This document shows positions 7,491 through 16,331 of a stretch of DNA of 64,000 bases, one piece after another. The DNA is from Streptomyces sp. S.PNR 29 (lineage in GTDB: Bacteria; Actinomycetota; Actinomycetes; Streptomycetales; Streptomycetaceae), in assembly GCF_030386795.1 (NCBI RefSeq), contig NZ_JANUQM010000007.1:62001-126000 (forward strand), given 5' to 3'. Position numbers and translations under genes: made by a program. The notes beneath the pieces are model-generated. The model had not been told where the DNA came from and did no database searches. It was given only the letters and a program-made list of their open reading frames with translations. Position 1 is the first letter of the stretch; each line of letters starts with the position of its first letter.

Positions 7491-9236
7491 GTGCAGTTCG
7501 AGGTGTGGGCACCGCAGGCCGACCGTGTGACGCTCCGGTGCGACGGCGTCACGCGCGCGTTGGAGCGTGATCCCGAGCGGGTGGGATGGTGGCGGGGGGA
7601 GGCGGAGGCGCACGACGGATCGCGGTACGGATTCGCCGTGGACGACGGTCCCGTGCGGCCCGACCCGCGCTCGCGCCGGCAGCCGGACGGCCCGGACGGG
7701 CTGAGCGCGGTCGTCGACCACGCACGGTACGAGTGGCGCAGCGAGTGGACGGGACGTCCGCTGCCCGGCGCGGTCCTGTACGAGCTGCACGTGGGCACGT
7801 ACACGCCTGAGGGCACCCTCGACGCGGCCGCCGAGCGGCTCGGGCACCTTGCGGAACTGGGCGTCACACACGTCGAGTTGATGCCCCTGTGCCCCTTCCC
7901 CGGGACGCACGGCTGGGGGTACGAGGGGGTCTCGCTGTGGGCGGTGCACGAGCCGTACGGCGGGCCCGAGGCACTGAAGCGGTTCGTCGACCGGGCCCAT
8001 GAACTGGGCCTGGGCGTCGTCCTCGACGTCGTGCACAACCACCTGGGTCCGTCCGGCAACTACCTGCCCGTGTTCGGCCCGTACTTCACCGACACGCACC
8101 ACACTCCGTGGGGCGCCGCCGTGAACCTGGACGCGCCCGGCTCCGACGAGGTGCGCGCGTACTTCGTGGGCAGCGCGCTGGCGTGGCTGCGGGACTACCG
8201 GATCGACGGGCTGCGCCTGGACGCGGTGCACGCGCTGGCCGACACGCGCGCGTGCCACTTCCTGGAGGAGCTGTCGACGGCTGTGGACACCCTGGCCGCC
8301 GAGGTGGGCCGCCCGCTGTTCCTGGTCGCCGAGTCCGATCTGAACGACCCGCGGATCATCACCCCGCGCGCGGAGGGCGGCCTGGGCGTGCACGCGCAGT
8401 GGAACGACGACTTCCACCACGCCCTGCACACCGCGCTCACCGGCGAGTCCCAGGGCTACTACGCCGACTTCGCGCGCGCTCCCCTCGCCGCGCTCGCCAA
8501 GACGCTCACGGGCGGCTACTTCCACGACGGCACGTACTCCAGCTTCCGGGGCCGCCGCCACGGCCGCCCCCTGGACCGCAACCGGGTGGCCGGGCACCGG
8601 CTCCTGGGGTACAGCCAGACCCACGACCAGGTCGGCAACCGCGCCCAGGGGGACCGTCTGTCGGCCCTGGTCTCACCGGGTCTGCTGGCCTGCGCGGCGA
8701 CCCTGACCCTGACGGCGCCCTTCACGCCGATGTTGTTCATGGGCGAGGAGTGGGCGGCGGGCACACCGTGGCAGTTCTTCACCGACCACACCGATCCGGA
8801 ACTCGCCGAGGCGGTACGGCGCGGCAGGCGGCGGGAGTTCGCCGCGCACGGCTGGAAGGAGGAGGACGTGCCCGACCCACAGGACCCGGCGACCCGCGAC
8901 CGCTCCTGCCTCGACTGGTCGGAGCGCGAGAGGGAGCCCCACGCGCGCGTGCTGGCCTGGTACCGCCACCTCATCGCCCTGCGGCACGAGCAGCCGGACC
9001 TCACCGATCCCGACCTCGCCGACACCAAGGTGGCGTACGACGAGGAGGAACGCTGGCTCGCCTTCCGGCGTGGCGACGTCCGCGTGGCCGTGAACCTCGG
9101 CGAGCATCCGGCGGCGATCCCGCTGGGCACCCGCGCCACGCGCGTACTGGCCGCCTGGGACCCCGTCGAGGCACCGGGCACGGACGGGGTCCTGCACGTA
9201 CCCGGCGAGTCGAGCGTGGTGCTCCTGCAGGCGTGA
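7491..9236 (+). CDS. treZ: Malto-oligosyltrehalose trehalohydrolase
   Basis: 581 residues, normal for TreZ. It hydrolyses the alpha-1,4 bond next to the trehalose unit produced by TreY, releasing trehalose in the cytosol. An N-terminal carbohydrate-binding beta domain (VQFEVWAPQADRVTL) precedes a GH13 barrel with nucleophile Asp in GLRLDAVHAL, acid Glu in LVAESDLND and the third Asp in YSQTHDQVGN. GTG 7491 is chosen because GAAGGGGA ends 7 nt before it and the homologous family start is xQFEVWAP; GTG 7467 in the same frame has no good binding site. treY is the upstream same-strand partner, separated by five unrelated genes. Confidence 0.95.
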   Translation: MQFEVWAPQADRVTLRCDGVTRALERDPERVGWWRGEAEAHDGSRYGFAVDDGPVRPDPRSRRQPDGPDGLSAVVDHARYEWRSEWTGRPLPGAVLYELHVGTYTPEGTLDAAAERLGHLAELGVTHVELMPLCPFPGTHGWGYEGVSLWAVHEPYGGPEALKRFVDRAHELGLGVVLDVVHNHLGPSGNYLPVFGPYFTDTHHTPWGAAVNLDAPGSDEVRAYFVGSALAWLRDYRIDGLRLDAVHALADTRACHFLEELSTAVDTLAAEVGRPLFLVAESDLNDPRIITPRAEGGLGVHAQWNDDFHHALHTALTGESQGYYADFARAPLAALAKTLTGGYFHDGTYSSFRGRRHGRPLDRNRVAGHRLLGYSQTHDQVGNRAQGDRLSALVSPGLLACAATLTLTAPFTPMLFMGEEWAAGTPWQFFTDHTDPELAEAVRRGRRREFAAHGWKEEDVPDPQDPATRDRSCLDWSEREREPHARVLAWYRHLIALRHEQPDLTDPDLADTKVAYDEEERWLAFRRGDVRVAVNLGEHPAAIPLGTRATRVLAAWDPVEAPGTDGVLHVPGESSVVLLQA

Positions 9237-9241
9237 GCACG

Positions 9242-10195
9242 CTAGAGGGCGTCGTCCTCCTCGTCGTCCCGTAGCTCCGTGACCCGTTCGAGGAGGATCG
9301 CCTCCCAGGCGCGGCGGAGCCGGGTCTGCAGGAGGGGCAGCGGGGCGGTGGTGCGGCCGGTGAGGGCGTCGGCGAGGTGGATGACGGTGTCGCAGCGGGC
9401 GAGCCAGAGGCCGCGCAGGCAGGGGCGGGCGCCGTAGCCGGCGAGGGTGGCGGCGCGAACGGCGGCGGGGGAACCGACGGCGCGTGCGAGTCCGGCGATG
9501 TCCTCGGCGGGGTCGCCCACGACCGCGTCGGCCCAGCCGAGGACGCCGCGCACCCGGCCGTCGGCGCTGACGACGAGGTGCTCGCCCGTGAGGCCGTGAT
9601 GCACGAGGACCGCCGATCCGGGCTGCGCGGCGAGTTGGACCGTCGCCGGCGGCGTGAGCTGGGTCAGCCTGGCCGGGTCGAACTCGTCGGCCTGGGCGAG
9701 CCGTCGCGCGGCGCGTTCGGCGGCCCGGCGCAGCGCCTCCAGGGAGCGCGGTGCGACGCGCGGCACGCCGAGGGCCTCGGCCTGGCGGACCGGCACCTCA
9801 CGCAGCCCGGTGAGCAGCCCGGCCAGGTCGGCCTCGCCGACGGCGGACACGTCGTGCTCCTCGCCCGAGCCGCCGGGCACCTTCGTGTCCAGCGTGTAGG
9901 CCAGCCCCGGCGCCCACTCGCCGTGGGCCACGCTCGCCGGCACCGTGACGGGGACGTGCGGGCGGACCAGGTCGCGCAGGCGCAGCTCGCGGCGCTGGCG
10001 CACGGCGGCGTCACGGTCGGGGGTGAGGCGCAGCACGTGGCGGGTGCCGACCCACCACGTGGCGGGCTCGGCGCCCTCGGCGACGGGCCGGACGTCGGGT
10101 CCGGAGCTGTCGCCCGTACCGCCCGGGCCTTCCTTGAGCAGGGAACGGACCAGTCGGCGGACGGTGTCCGCGGTGGGTGTCGGTGCCTGGGTCAT
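9242..10195 (-). CDS. Aminoglycoside phosphotransferase-fold protein lacking catalytic Asp residues
   Basis: 317 residues with the APH/choline-kinase fold outline: LVHxDLxxxxLVV-type loop and GVLxWxDAVVGDPAEDIAGL. At the two functional positions Asp is replaced by Gly: the catalytic loop reads V-H-H-G-L-T-G-E-H (Gly201) and the metal-binding position in G-V-L-G-W is Gly220. Both codons are GGC, one base from GAC. If the read is correct the protein is probably a pseudokinase or recently inactivated enzyme; a phosphoryl-transfer role should not be assumed. ATG 10195 is used. It lies 53 bp downstream of the Xaa-Pro peptidase gene on the same strand and is 5 bp from the convergent treZ. Confidence 0.8.
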   Translation of the reverse strand: MTQAPTPTADTVRRLVRSLLKEGPGGTGDSSGPDVRPVAEGAEPATWWVGTRHVLRLTPDRDAAVRQRRELRLRDLVRPHVPVTVPASVAHGEWAPGLAYTLDTKVPGGSGEEHDVSAVGEADLAGLLTGLREVPVRQAEALGVPRVAPRSLEALRRAAERAARRLAQADEFDPARLTQLTPPATVQLAAQPGSAVLVHHGLTGEHLVVSADGRVRGVLGWADAVVGDPAEDIAGLARAVGSPAAVRAATLAGYGARPCLRGLWLARCDTVIHLADALTGRTTAPLPLLQTRLRRAWEAILLERVTELRDDEEDDAL

Positions 10196-10248
10196 GGTCG
10201 CGCCAGTCCGGAAGGGGGTGGTGAGTGCTGAGGGGCTCCTGGTGTCGC

Positions 10249-11376
10249 TCAGTCCACTATGACCATCTCGCGTGCCGTGTTGTTGAGGCGGCGGCCACCG
10301 TCCTCGGTGACCGTGACGATGTCCTCGATGCGTACCCCGAATCGGCCGGGCAGATAGATGCCGGGTTCGACGGAGAAGCACATGCCGGGCACCAGGGGCT
10401 GCTCCTCGCCCTCGATCATGTACGGCGGCTCGTGGGTGGTGACGCCGATGCCGTGCCCGGTGCGGTGGATGAAGTACTCGCCGTATCCGGCGTCGGCGAT
10501 GACCGCGCGGGCGGCCCGGTCGACGTCCTGGCAGGCGGCGCCGGGCCGCACCGCCCGGAAGCCGGCCTCCTGGGCCTCGCGCACGATGTCGTGCACCCGC
10601 CGTTCCTCGTCGGTGGGTTCGCCGACGTGGACGGTGCGGGACGTGTCGGAGCCGTAGCCGTCCTTGAGGCCGCCGAAGTCGAGGACGACCATGTCGCCGC
10701 GCTGGATGACGCGGTCGCCGACCTCGTGGTGCGGATTGGCGCCGTTCGGGCCGGAGGCGACGATGGTGAAGTCGACCTGGGAGTGCCCGAACCGCCGCAG
10801 CAGTCCGGCGAGGTCGGCGGCGACGTCGGACTCGCGGCGCCCGCCGAAGGGCACCTTCCGGATCTCCTGGAACACCTCGTCCGCGGCGGCTCCCGCGGCC
10901 GCCAGCAGCTCCAGCTCCGCCGCGTCCTTGACGGCGCGCAGCATCGGCAGCGCCTCGGTGAGGGAGGCGTAGGAGGTGCCGGGCAGCGCCTTCTGCAGGC
11001 CCAGCAGGTGCATCGCCCAGGCGTTGTCGCTGACGCCGAAGCGTCCCGAGGCGTCGAGGAGGGCGGCGGTGGCGGCGTAGGGGTCCTTGCCGTCGGTCCA
11101 GTCGCGCAGGGTCAGGGCGGGTGCGCCGGCCGCCTTCCCGGCGTCCGGGGCCTCCAGCGTGGGCACGACAAGGACGGGGTCCTGGCCCGGGGCGAGGACC
11201 AGCAGCGTGAGGCGTTCGGTGACCGCCGTGGGCGTGTAGCCGGTGAGCCACACGAGGTCGGGCCCCGGCGCCACCAGCAGTCCCGCCAGTCCCGCGTCGG
11301 CGGCCGCCCGCGCGGCGCGCTCCATACGGGCCCGGTAGTCGTCGGCGGTGAAGGGCGCGGGCGCGGTGCCGGTCAT
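10249..11376 (-). CDS. M24 family Xaa-Pro aminopeptidase/dipeptidase
   Basis: 375 residues: N-terminal creatinase-like domain (1-130) and C-terminal pita-bread metallopeptidase. All five metal ligands are recognisable: Asp in VVLDFGG, Asp in YGSDTSR, His in HRTGHGIG, Glu in SVEPGIY and Glu in RIEDIV. It cleaves X-Pro bonds in the cytosol. ATG 11376 is preceded by GGGAGG (spacing 6); the open frame continues upstream but with non-protein-like composition. Probably co-transcribed with the kinase-like gene downstream. The 240-bp region to the divergent phosphoesterase contains a strong palindrome at 11534. Confidence 0.92.
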   Translation of the reverse strand: MTGTAPAPFTADDYRARMERAARAAADAGLAGLLVAPGPDLVWLTGYTPTAVTERLTLLVLAPGQDPVLVVPTLEAPDAGKAAGAPALTLRDWTDGKDPYAATAALLDASGRFGVSDNAWAMHLLGLQKALPGTSYASLTEALPMLRAVKDAAELELLAAAGAAADEVFQEIRKVPFGGRRESDVAADLAGLLRRFGHSQVDFTIVASGPNGANPHHEVGDRVIQRGDMVVLDFGGLKDGYGSDTSRTVHVGEPTDEERRVHDIVREAQEAGFRAVRPGAACQDVDRAARAVIADAGYGEYFIHRTGHGIGVTTHEPPYMIEGEEQPLVPGMCFSVEPGIYLPGRFGVRIEDIVTVTEDGGRRLNNTAREMVIVD

Positions 11377-11533
11377 CCGGGCCTCCCAGTGCGGCTGAAG
11401 TGGACTACGGGCAGCATCCTGCCCGGCCGGAGGGGGCGGCGCGAGCCGATTGGCGAGGGCATTTCGAGGGTGGCCGGGTGGATCGAGCACCCCTGTGCGG
11501 CGACTCGCGGCACATCTAACGGCATTCGGTTGC

Positions 11534-11557
11534 CCAACCATTAGAACTAATGATTGG
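11534..11557. promoter_or_regulatory. 24-bp palindrome, candidate operator
   Basis: CCAA-c-CATTAG-aa-CTAATG-a-TTGG: dyad symmetric except for one position pair, AT-rich against a very GC-rich background. A further half-site CATTAG lies at 11570. It sits between the divergent peptidase (start 11376) and phosphoesterase (start 11617), closer to the latter. The shape fits a dimeric MarR- or PadR-type repressor; no such gene is adjacent. Confidence 0.6.
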
Positions 11558-11616
11558 ATGCCGATCGGCCATTAGACGATCAGCCAGGGGACGCGGTCTT
11601 CCGGGAGGCGTACGCC

Positions 11617-12372
11617 GTGCTCGTACTCGCACACATCAGCGATCTGCATCTGGACGGAAGCGCCCGGGCGACGGAGCGCGCCGAGCGGGTGCGCGACCGG
11701 CTGTGGGAGCTGCCGGGGCCCGTGGACGCGCTGCTGGTGACCGGGGACATCGCGGACCACGGCACGGAGACGGAGTACGAGGAGGCCGCGCGCATCCTCG
11801 GACTGCGCGACGGCGACGCCCCGTTCCCGGTGCTGACCTGCCCGGGCAACCACGACAGCCGCGCCCCGTACCGCAAGGGCCTGCTGGGGCGGCCCACGGC
11901 CGAGGGGCCCGTCAACAGTGCGCACGTCTTCGACGACGGTGCCGTGCTGATGTGCGACTCCAGCGTTCCGGGCAGCGACGAAGGGGAGCTGGACGAGGAG
12001 ACGTACGACTGGATCGAGACGACCCTCGACGAACTCGACGGCGACCTCCCCGCCCTGCTCGCCTTCCACCACCCGCCGGCGGCACTGCACCACCCGCTGC
12101 CTGACGCGTACCGGCTGCGCCGCCCGGACCGCCTGGCCGCCCTGCTGGAGCGCCGGCCCGAGATCGCGGGGCTCGTCACGGGGCACGCGCACACGCCCGC
12201 CGCCACCGCGTTCGCCGGACGGCCGCTGGTGGTCGGCCCCGGTGTGACGTGGACGCTGCGGCTGCCCTGGGAGGGCGAGCAGGTCGCGGACCGGGAGGCT
12301 CCGGTGGGACTGGCCTTCCATGTGCTGGACGACGGGGGCCGGCTCACGAGCCACTTCCGGACGGTCACGTGA
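11617..12372 (+). CDS. Calcineurin-like metallophosphoesterase (CpdA/3',5'-cyclic-nucleotide phosphodiesterase type)
   Basis: 251 residues with every metallophosphoesterase motif: DLH (D9, H11 in HISDLHLDG), GDIADHG, GNHD and GHAHT near the C-terminus. The spacing matches CpdA-like cyclic nucleotide phosphodiesterases, but phosphodiesterase substrates cannot be told from sequence. GTG 11617 is used because GGGAGG lies 8 nt upstream and the motif follows at once. Cytosolic. The 3' end overlaps the convergent PDZ gene by 8 bp. The palindrome at 11534-11557 lies 60 bp upstream and may control it. Confidence 0.87.
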   Translation: MLVLAHISDLHLDGSARATERAERVRDRLWELPGPVDALLVTGDIADHGTETEYEEAARILGLRDGDAPFPVLTCPGNHDSRAPYRKGLLGRPTAEGPVNSAHVFDDGAVLMCDSSVPGSDEGELDEETYDWIETTLDELDGDLPALLAFHHPPAALHHPLPDAYRLRRPDRLAALLERRPEIAGLVTGHAHTPAATAFAGRPLVVGPGVTWTLRLPWEGEQVADREAPVGLAFHVLDDGGRLTSHFRTVT

Positions 12373-12937
12373 CGACGCCCGGAACGGCCGACAACCGCTG
12401 GTAGCCACCGCTTCGGTGCAGCACCGTCAGTTTGACGGCGGCTCCCGGGCGGGCCCGGGAGACAGCCCGTGCGAGGTCGGCGGCCGTGTCGATACGGGTC
12501 GAGCCGAAAGTGAGGAGTACGTCGCCCCGGACCAGACCCGCCGCGTACCCGGGGCCGGGAACGTGGACACCCACGACCAGCGCGCCCGCCTTCTCCGCGT
12601 CCACGACCTCCACGCCGAGGGTCGCACCCGCGGGAGCCGGTGACGGGGTCGGCCGGGACGGGGCGGCGCCGGCGGAGGGGCCGCCCGGAGCCGGGTCCCG
12701 CCCCTCCTGCCGGTGCAGTTCGGCGAGCCGGCTCATACCAACCGCCGTGACGCCCACCGCGCCGAGGCCTGCCCCCGCGAGGACCAGGACCGTCCCGACG
12801 AACAGGCCGAACAGCAGGGTCGTGAGCCGTCGTCCGCGCCGGTGCGCGGCGTGCGGACGCCGGGCGGGGTCCGAGGGGGTGCCGGATCCGGGCTCCCGGC
12901 CGGGCATCGGCTTGGGACGCAACGCAGTGTGTTCCAT
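12365..12937 (-). CDS. Single-pass membrane protein with PDZ domain
   Basis: 190 residues. A basic cytoplasmic N-terminus (1-36), one transmembrane helix (about 38-66, LLFGLFVGTVLVLAGAGLGAVGV), a Pro/Ala/Ser linker and a C-terminal PDZ domain (about 105-190, GVEVVDAEKAGALVVGVHVPGPGYAAGLVRGDVLLTFG). No protease domain is present, so it resembles a DegP/HtrA regulator or substrate-binding module standing alone. ATG 12937 has GGCGGAGG upstream. It is between the phosphoesterase and geosmin synthase; no functional link seen. Confidence 0.85.
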   Translation of the reverse strand: MEHTALRPKPMPGREPGSGTPSDPARRPHAAHRRGRRLTTLLFGLFVGTVLVLAGAGLGAVGVTAVGMSRLAELHRQEGRDPAPGGPSAGAAPSRPTPSPAPAGATLGVEVVDAEKAGALVVGVHVPGPGYAAGLVRGDVLLTFGSTRIDTAADLARAVSRARPGAAVKLTVLHRSGGYQRLSAVPGVVT

Positions 12938-13047
12938 GATCGCCTCCGCCTGGTGCCTACCCCCCGCGCCACCGCCCGACGAGCCACGAACGGGTGAGAC
13001 TGACCTGCGGTCAAGGGCGGGTAGCCCTTCGGGGCGGGCCCGGGGCG

Positions 13048-15219
13048 TCAGCCGAACACGGACAGGGCCGCGCGCCCGGGCAGGGGCACGGCGGGCGGTC
13101 GGTCCGGGAGGAAACCGTGGGAGCGCCGCGCCAGGTACTCGGGCTTGTACCGGAGCACGTTCCGGTGCCAGTTGAGGATGCCGGCCACATAGTGCTGCAG
13201 GTCCGTCACATAGCCGCGCATGGCCGCACGCGCCTCCTCGGACAACTGGAAGTCGTCGTAGAGCACGGGGAGTTCGTGTGCGGCCACATGTTCGAACTGC
13301 TGCATGCGCTGGGTCATCAGATCGTGGACGACGCCGAGCGCGGCCGGGTAGTCGCAGCCGAAGAAGTTCTGGACGACCAGGATGGCGTTGTGGATCTCGC
13401 CCTCGTACTCGATCTCCTTCTGGTACGAGAAGACGTCGTTGAGCAGGCACGCGTAGTCGATCGCGGCGTTCTCCAGGGAGCGGACGGGGCCGCTGCGGTA
13501 GACCTCGGGCGGGACGGCCGGGCCGTGTCCCATCCGGCACAGGTTGACGGTGAGCGCGGCGCCGAAGGTCTCGCGGCGCATCTCCAGATAGTCGACCGGG
13601 TCGGGGACGCGGTTCTGGAGCTGGTTGGACAGCTCCCACAGCCAGCTCTCCGTCATCGTGTTCACGGCATCCTTCAGGCCGCGCCGCGCCTCGGGGGTCA
13701 TCTCCGGGGTCGTACGCGTCCACAGGTCGATCAGGCCGCGTTCCATGGCGTTGACCGGTGCGGGCAGCGCCTCGCCGTCGAGCGGCATGCAGGCCGAGAG
13801 GCGTTCGGTGCACAGCTTCGCCGCTGCCAGGTCGCGGCGGTGACCGAACACCAAGGGGTAGTAGTCGTCGGCGTAGGTGCCCCAGGTGAGCCAGTGGGCG
13901 CTGAGGTCGAGGGTGTCGGGCGTCGCGTCGGGGTCCAGGCCCGCCGAGCACAGGGGCAGGTCGAAGGCGGCGAGCTTGTCCTCGTCCCAGACGCCCTCGC
14001 TGAGGATCCCCATGCGGTGCGCCCAGGGGACGAGGCGCCGGCGTGCCCCGTCGAGGTCCGGGTTGAGGCTGAGCTCGAACGGCATGGGGAAGTCGGGGAG
14101 TCGCGAGGGGCCGACCTTCTGGAACGGCACGTGCGTGTAGGCGCGCAGCCGCTCGGCGCCGGCGTCTGCGAGCAGGGCACGCACATCGACGGCGGACATG
14201 CCGAGGCCCGGTCGGCGTCCGTCGAGGGCGCCCTCGTTCATGTACCGGCTGGAGCGCAGGTGCCACTCGTGGCCGCCGGACTGCCAGTCCTGCAGGCCCT
14301 TCGCGTACGCCGCGACCGCCGCGACGTCGGCCGGGGTGAGGCCCTTCTCCAGGGCGAGCGCGGGCACTTCGGTGAACGCGGTGTGCTCGAACTGGTGGAG
14401 CCGGGAGGTGAGGACGTCGTTGACGGTGTCGGCGGCCTCCTGGGTGGTGCAGCCGAAGAAGGTCTCCAGGACGAGCACGCCGTTGCTGAGCTCGCCCTCG
14501 TCCTCGACCTCCCGCTGGTAGGAGAACAGGTCGTTGCGCAGGTGCACCGCGTCGGAGAACGTCTCCATCAGCACCCTCAGCGGCCTCGACCCGGCGACGG
14601 TGGCGGGCACTTCGGCGGTCGCGTACTCCACGAGCCCGGCCGACCAGGGGGCGCCGCCCACCTTGCGGCGCATCTCGATGTACTCGACGGGGTTGGCGAT
14701 CCGCCCCTCGTTGATGTTGGACAACTCCCACAGGGACTCGTTGAGCAGATGCTCGGTGGCGACGGCGAAGCGGCGGCGCCAGTCGGCCGACATCGACGGC
14801 ACCGTCCGCGCCCACAGGTCGGCGAGACCGGCCTCGACCGGGTTCTCCGGCTCCGGCACGGGGGTGCCCAGGTCGAGCGGCATGAACAGCGGGAGCCGGT
14901 CCAGGTGGGCCTTGCCGGCGGCCCGGTCCTGGGTGCGCTTGTACATGTCCAGGAAATGGTCGTCGAAGAAGAAGACCCACACGTACCAGTCGGTGATGAG
15001 GGAGAGGGCGGGTCCGTCGCAGTCGGGGTGGGTGTAGGCGCACAGCAGGCCGTAGTCGTGCGCGTCGAGGTCGGCCTGCTCCCAGATCCCGGAGCCCTCC
15101 AGCATGCCCATCTCGCGCGCCCACGCCGTCGAATGGGCGCGGGCCTCGTCCACGTGCGGGTTCAGCCGCGCGGGATGCGGCATGTAGAAGTGCGGGAGTT
15201 CGAAGGGCTGCTGCGTCAT
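13048..15219 (-). CDS. geoA: Geosmin synthase (bifunctional germacradienol/geosmin synthase)
   Basis: 723 residues, the size of the two-domain terpene cyclase. The N-terminal half converts farnesyl diphosphate to germacradienol/germacrene D; the C-terminal half turns germacradienol into geosmin and acetone. N-domain: DDHFL metal motif at D86-D87 and NDLFSYQRE; C-domain: DDYYP motif and NDVFSYQKE. Start MTQQPFELPHFYMPHPARLN is the conserved family start. Cytosolic. Monocistronic; it is transcribed away from the hydrolase/P450 pair. The neighbourhood (DUF89 gene, cprB) is the same as beside geosmin synthase in S. coelicolor, as I recall it. Confidence 0.97.
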   Translation of the reverse strand: MTQQPFELPHFYMPHPARLNPHVDEARAHSTAWAREMGMLEGSGIWEQADLDAHDYGLLCAYTHPDCDGPALSLITDWYVWVFFFDDHFLDMYKRTQDRAAGKAHLDRLPLFMPLDLGTPVPEPENPVEAGLADLWARTVPSMSADWRRRFAVATEHLLNESLWELSNINEGRIANPVEYIEMRRKVGGAPWSAGLVEYATAEVPATVAGSRPLRVLMETFSDAVHLRNDLFSYQREVEDEGELSNGVLVLETFFGCTTQEAADTVNDVLTSRLHQFEHTAFTEVPALALEKGLTPADVAAVAAYAKGLQDWQSGGHEWHLRSSRYMNEGALDGRRPGLGMSAVDVRALLADAGAERLRAYTHVPFQKVGPSRLPDFPMPFELSLNPDLDGARRRLVPWAHRMGILSEGVWDEDKLAAFDLPLCSAGLDPDATPDTLDLSAHWLTWGTYADDYYPLVFGHRRDLAAAKLCTERLSACMPLDGEALPAPVNAMERGLIDLWTRTTPEMTPEARRGLKDAVNTMTESWLWELSNQLQNRVPDPVDYLEMRRETFGAALTVNLCRMGHGPAVPPEVYRSGPVRSLENAAIDYACLLNDVFSYQKEIEYEGEIHNAILVVQNFFGCDYPAALGVVHDLMTQRMQQFEHVAAHELPVLYDDFQLSEEARAAMRGYVTDLQHYVAGILNWHRNVLRYKPEYLARRSHGFLPDRPPAVPLPGRAALSVFG

Positions 15220-15513
15220 GGCCGGGCCCTACCCGTGGCCCTCCGGCGGCATCCGCGGCGCGGGACATGATCACACCATCGCGTGAACCAAGGGTGAATG
15301 CGGGATCTGTCCGGCCCGGGTCCGGCTATCCGCTCCCCTCGCCGGTCGGGGACGGGACGACGGTACCGGCGGCGGGCCATCGGCCGGTGTGGCAGGACGT
15401 GCGGGTGGTGTGAGCGGCCGGGGCAGCGGCGGCCCGCCTCCGCGGCTCGCCCCGCGCACGATCACTCTCACGTGCTCTTGCCGGAGCCCCGCTCCCCCGT
15501 CACGGTGGTGCCC

Positions 15514-16314
15514 ATGACCTCCTTCACGCTCCCCCATGAGCTGCACGGCGACGGTGCCCACAAGGTGTTCGCCGTGCACGGCTGGTTCGCCGACCGGACC
15601 GCGTACGCGGCCGTGCTGCCGGACCTCGACCGCGCGGCCTTCACCTACGCGCTGGTGGACCTGCGCGGTTACGGGCAGGCCAAGGATGCCGTCGGCACGT
15701 ACACCACCGCGGAGGCGGCGCTGGATCTGGTGGAGCTGGCGGACCGGCTCGGCTGGGACCGGTTCTCGGTGGTGGGGCATTCGATGGGCGGGGCGGTCGC
15801 GCAGCAGCTGCTGGCCCGGGCCCCGCACCGGTTGCGGCGGATCGTCGGGGTGTCCCCCGTGCCCGCCTCGGGCCTCGCGCTGCCGCCGGAGCAGTGGCAG
15901 TTGTTCGCGGACGCGGCGCACCGGCCGGAGAACCGGCGCGCCATCATCGACATCACCACCGGCGGGTGCCGTCCGGACGCGTGGCTGGACCGGATGGTGG
16001 CGCGCTCGCTGGAGTGCAGTGACCACAAGGCCTTCCGTGCCTGGCTGGACTCCTGGGCCGGAGAGGACTTCCACGACCGGGTCGAGGGGGCGACCGTGCC
16101 CGCGCTCGCCGTGGCCGGGGCGCTCGACCCGGCCCTCTCCGCGGACCTGCTGCGCGGCACATGGATGACCTGGTACCCGCGCGCCGCCCTGCACGAGCTG
16201 CCCTGCGCCGGCCACTACGCGATGGACGAGACGCCACTGGAGCTCATCAGGGCGGTGGAGGACTTCCTACGCGCGGACGAGGCCGGGAAGACCGACGAGG
16301 GCGAGCGGGTGTGA
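15514..16314 (+). CDS. Alpha/beta hydrolase
   Basis: 266 residues with the alpha/beta-hydrolase fold: oxyanion HGWF, nucleophile elbow GHSMGG, acid Asp in VAGALDPA and catalytic His in CAGHYAMDE. No signal peptide. ATG 15514 gives the family N-terminus (FTLPHELHGDGAHKVFAVHGW); the open frame upstream is not protein-like. The last codon overlaps a possible GTG of the P450 gene (GTGA), so the two form an operon. Substrate unknown; esterase or epoxide hydrolase-like. The 294 bp separating it from geoA carry the two divergent promoters, but I could not identify convincing boxes. Confidence 0.87.
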   Translation: MTSFTLPHELHGDGAHKVFAVHGWFADRTAYAAVLPDLDRAAFTYALVDLRGYGQAKDAVGTYTTAEAALDLVELADRLGWDRFSVVGHSMGGAVAQQLLARAPHRLRRIVGVSPVPASGLALPPEQWQLFADAAHRPENRRAIIDITTGGCRPDAWLDRMVARSLECSDHKAFRAWLDSWAGEDFHDRVEGATVPALAVAGALDPALSADLLRGTWMTWYPRAALHELPCAGHYAMDETPLELIRAVEDFLRADEAGKTDEGERV

Positions 16315-16331
16315 CGCTGCGGGAGGAGGCT

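Noticed and set aside
10196..11251. Upstream extension of the kinase-like gene
   Set aside because: Overlaps the Xaa-Pro peptidase in a different frame and has low-complexity Arg/Gly composition.
12938..15274. N-terminal extension of the PDZ gene across the geosmin synthase
   Set aside because: The frame is open only because of GC bias; a clear ATG with ribosome binding site exists at 12937 and the geosmin synthase occupies this stretch in its own frame.
15220..15513. Extra coding sequence between geoA and the hydrolase
   Set aside because: The in-frame extension of the hydrolase is Arg/Ser/Pro-rich without homology; the hydrolase family start is at 15514.
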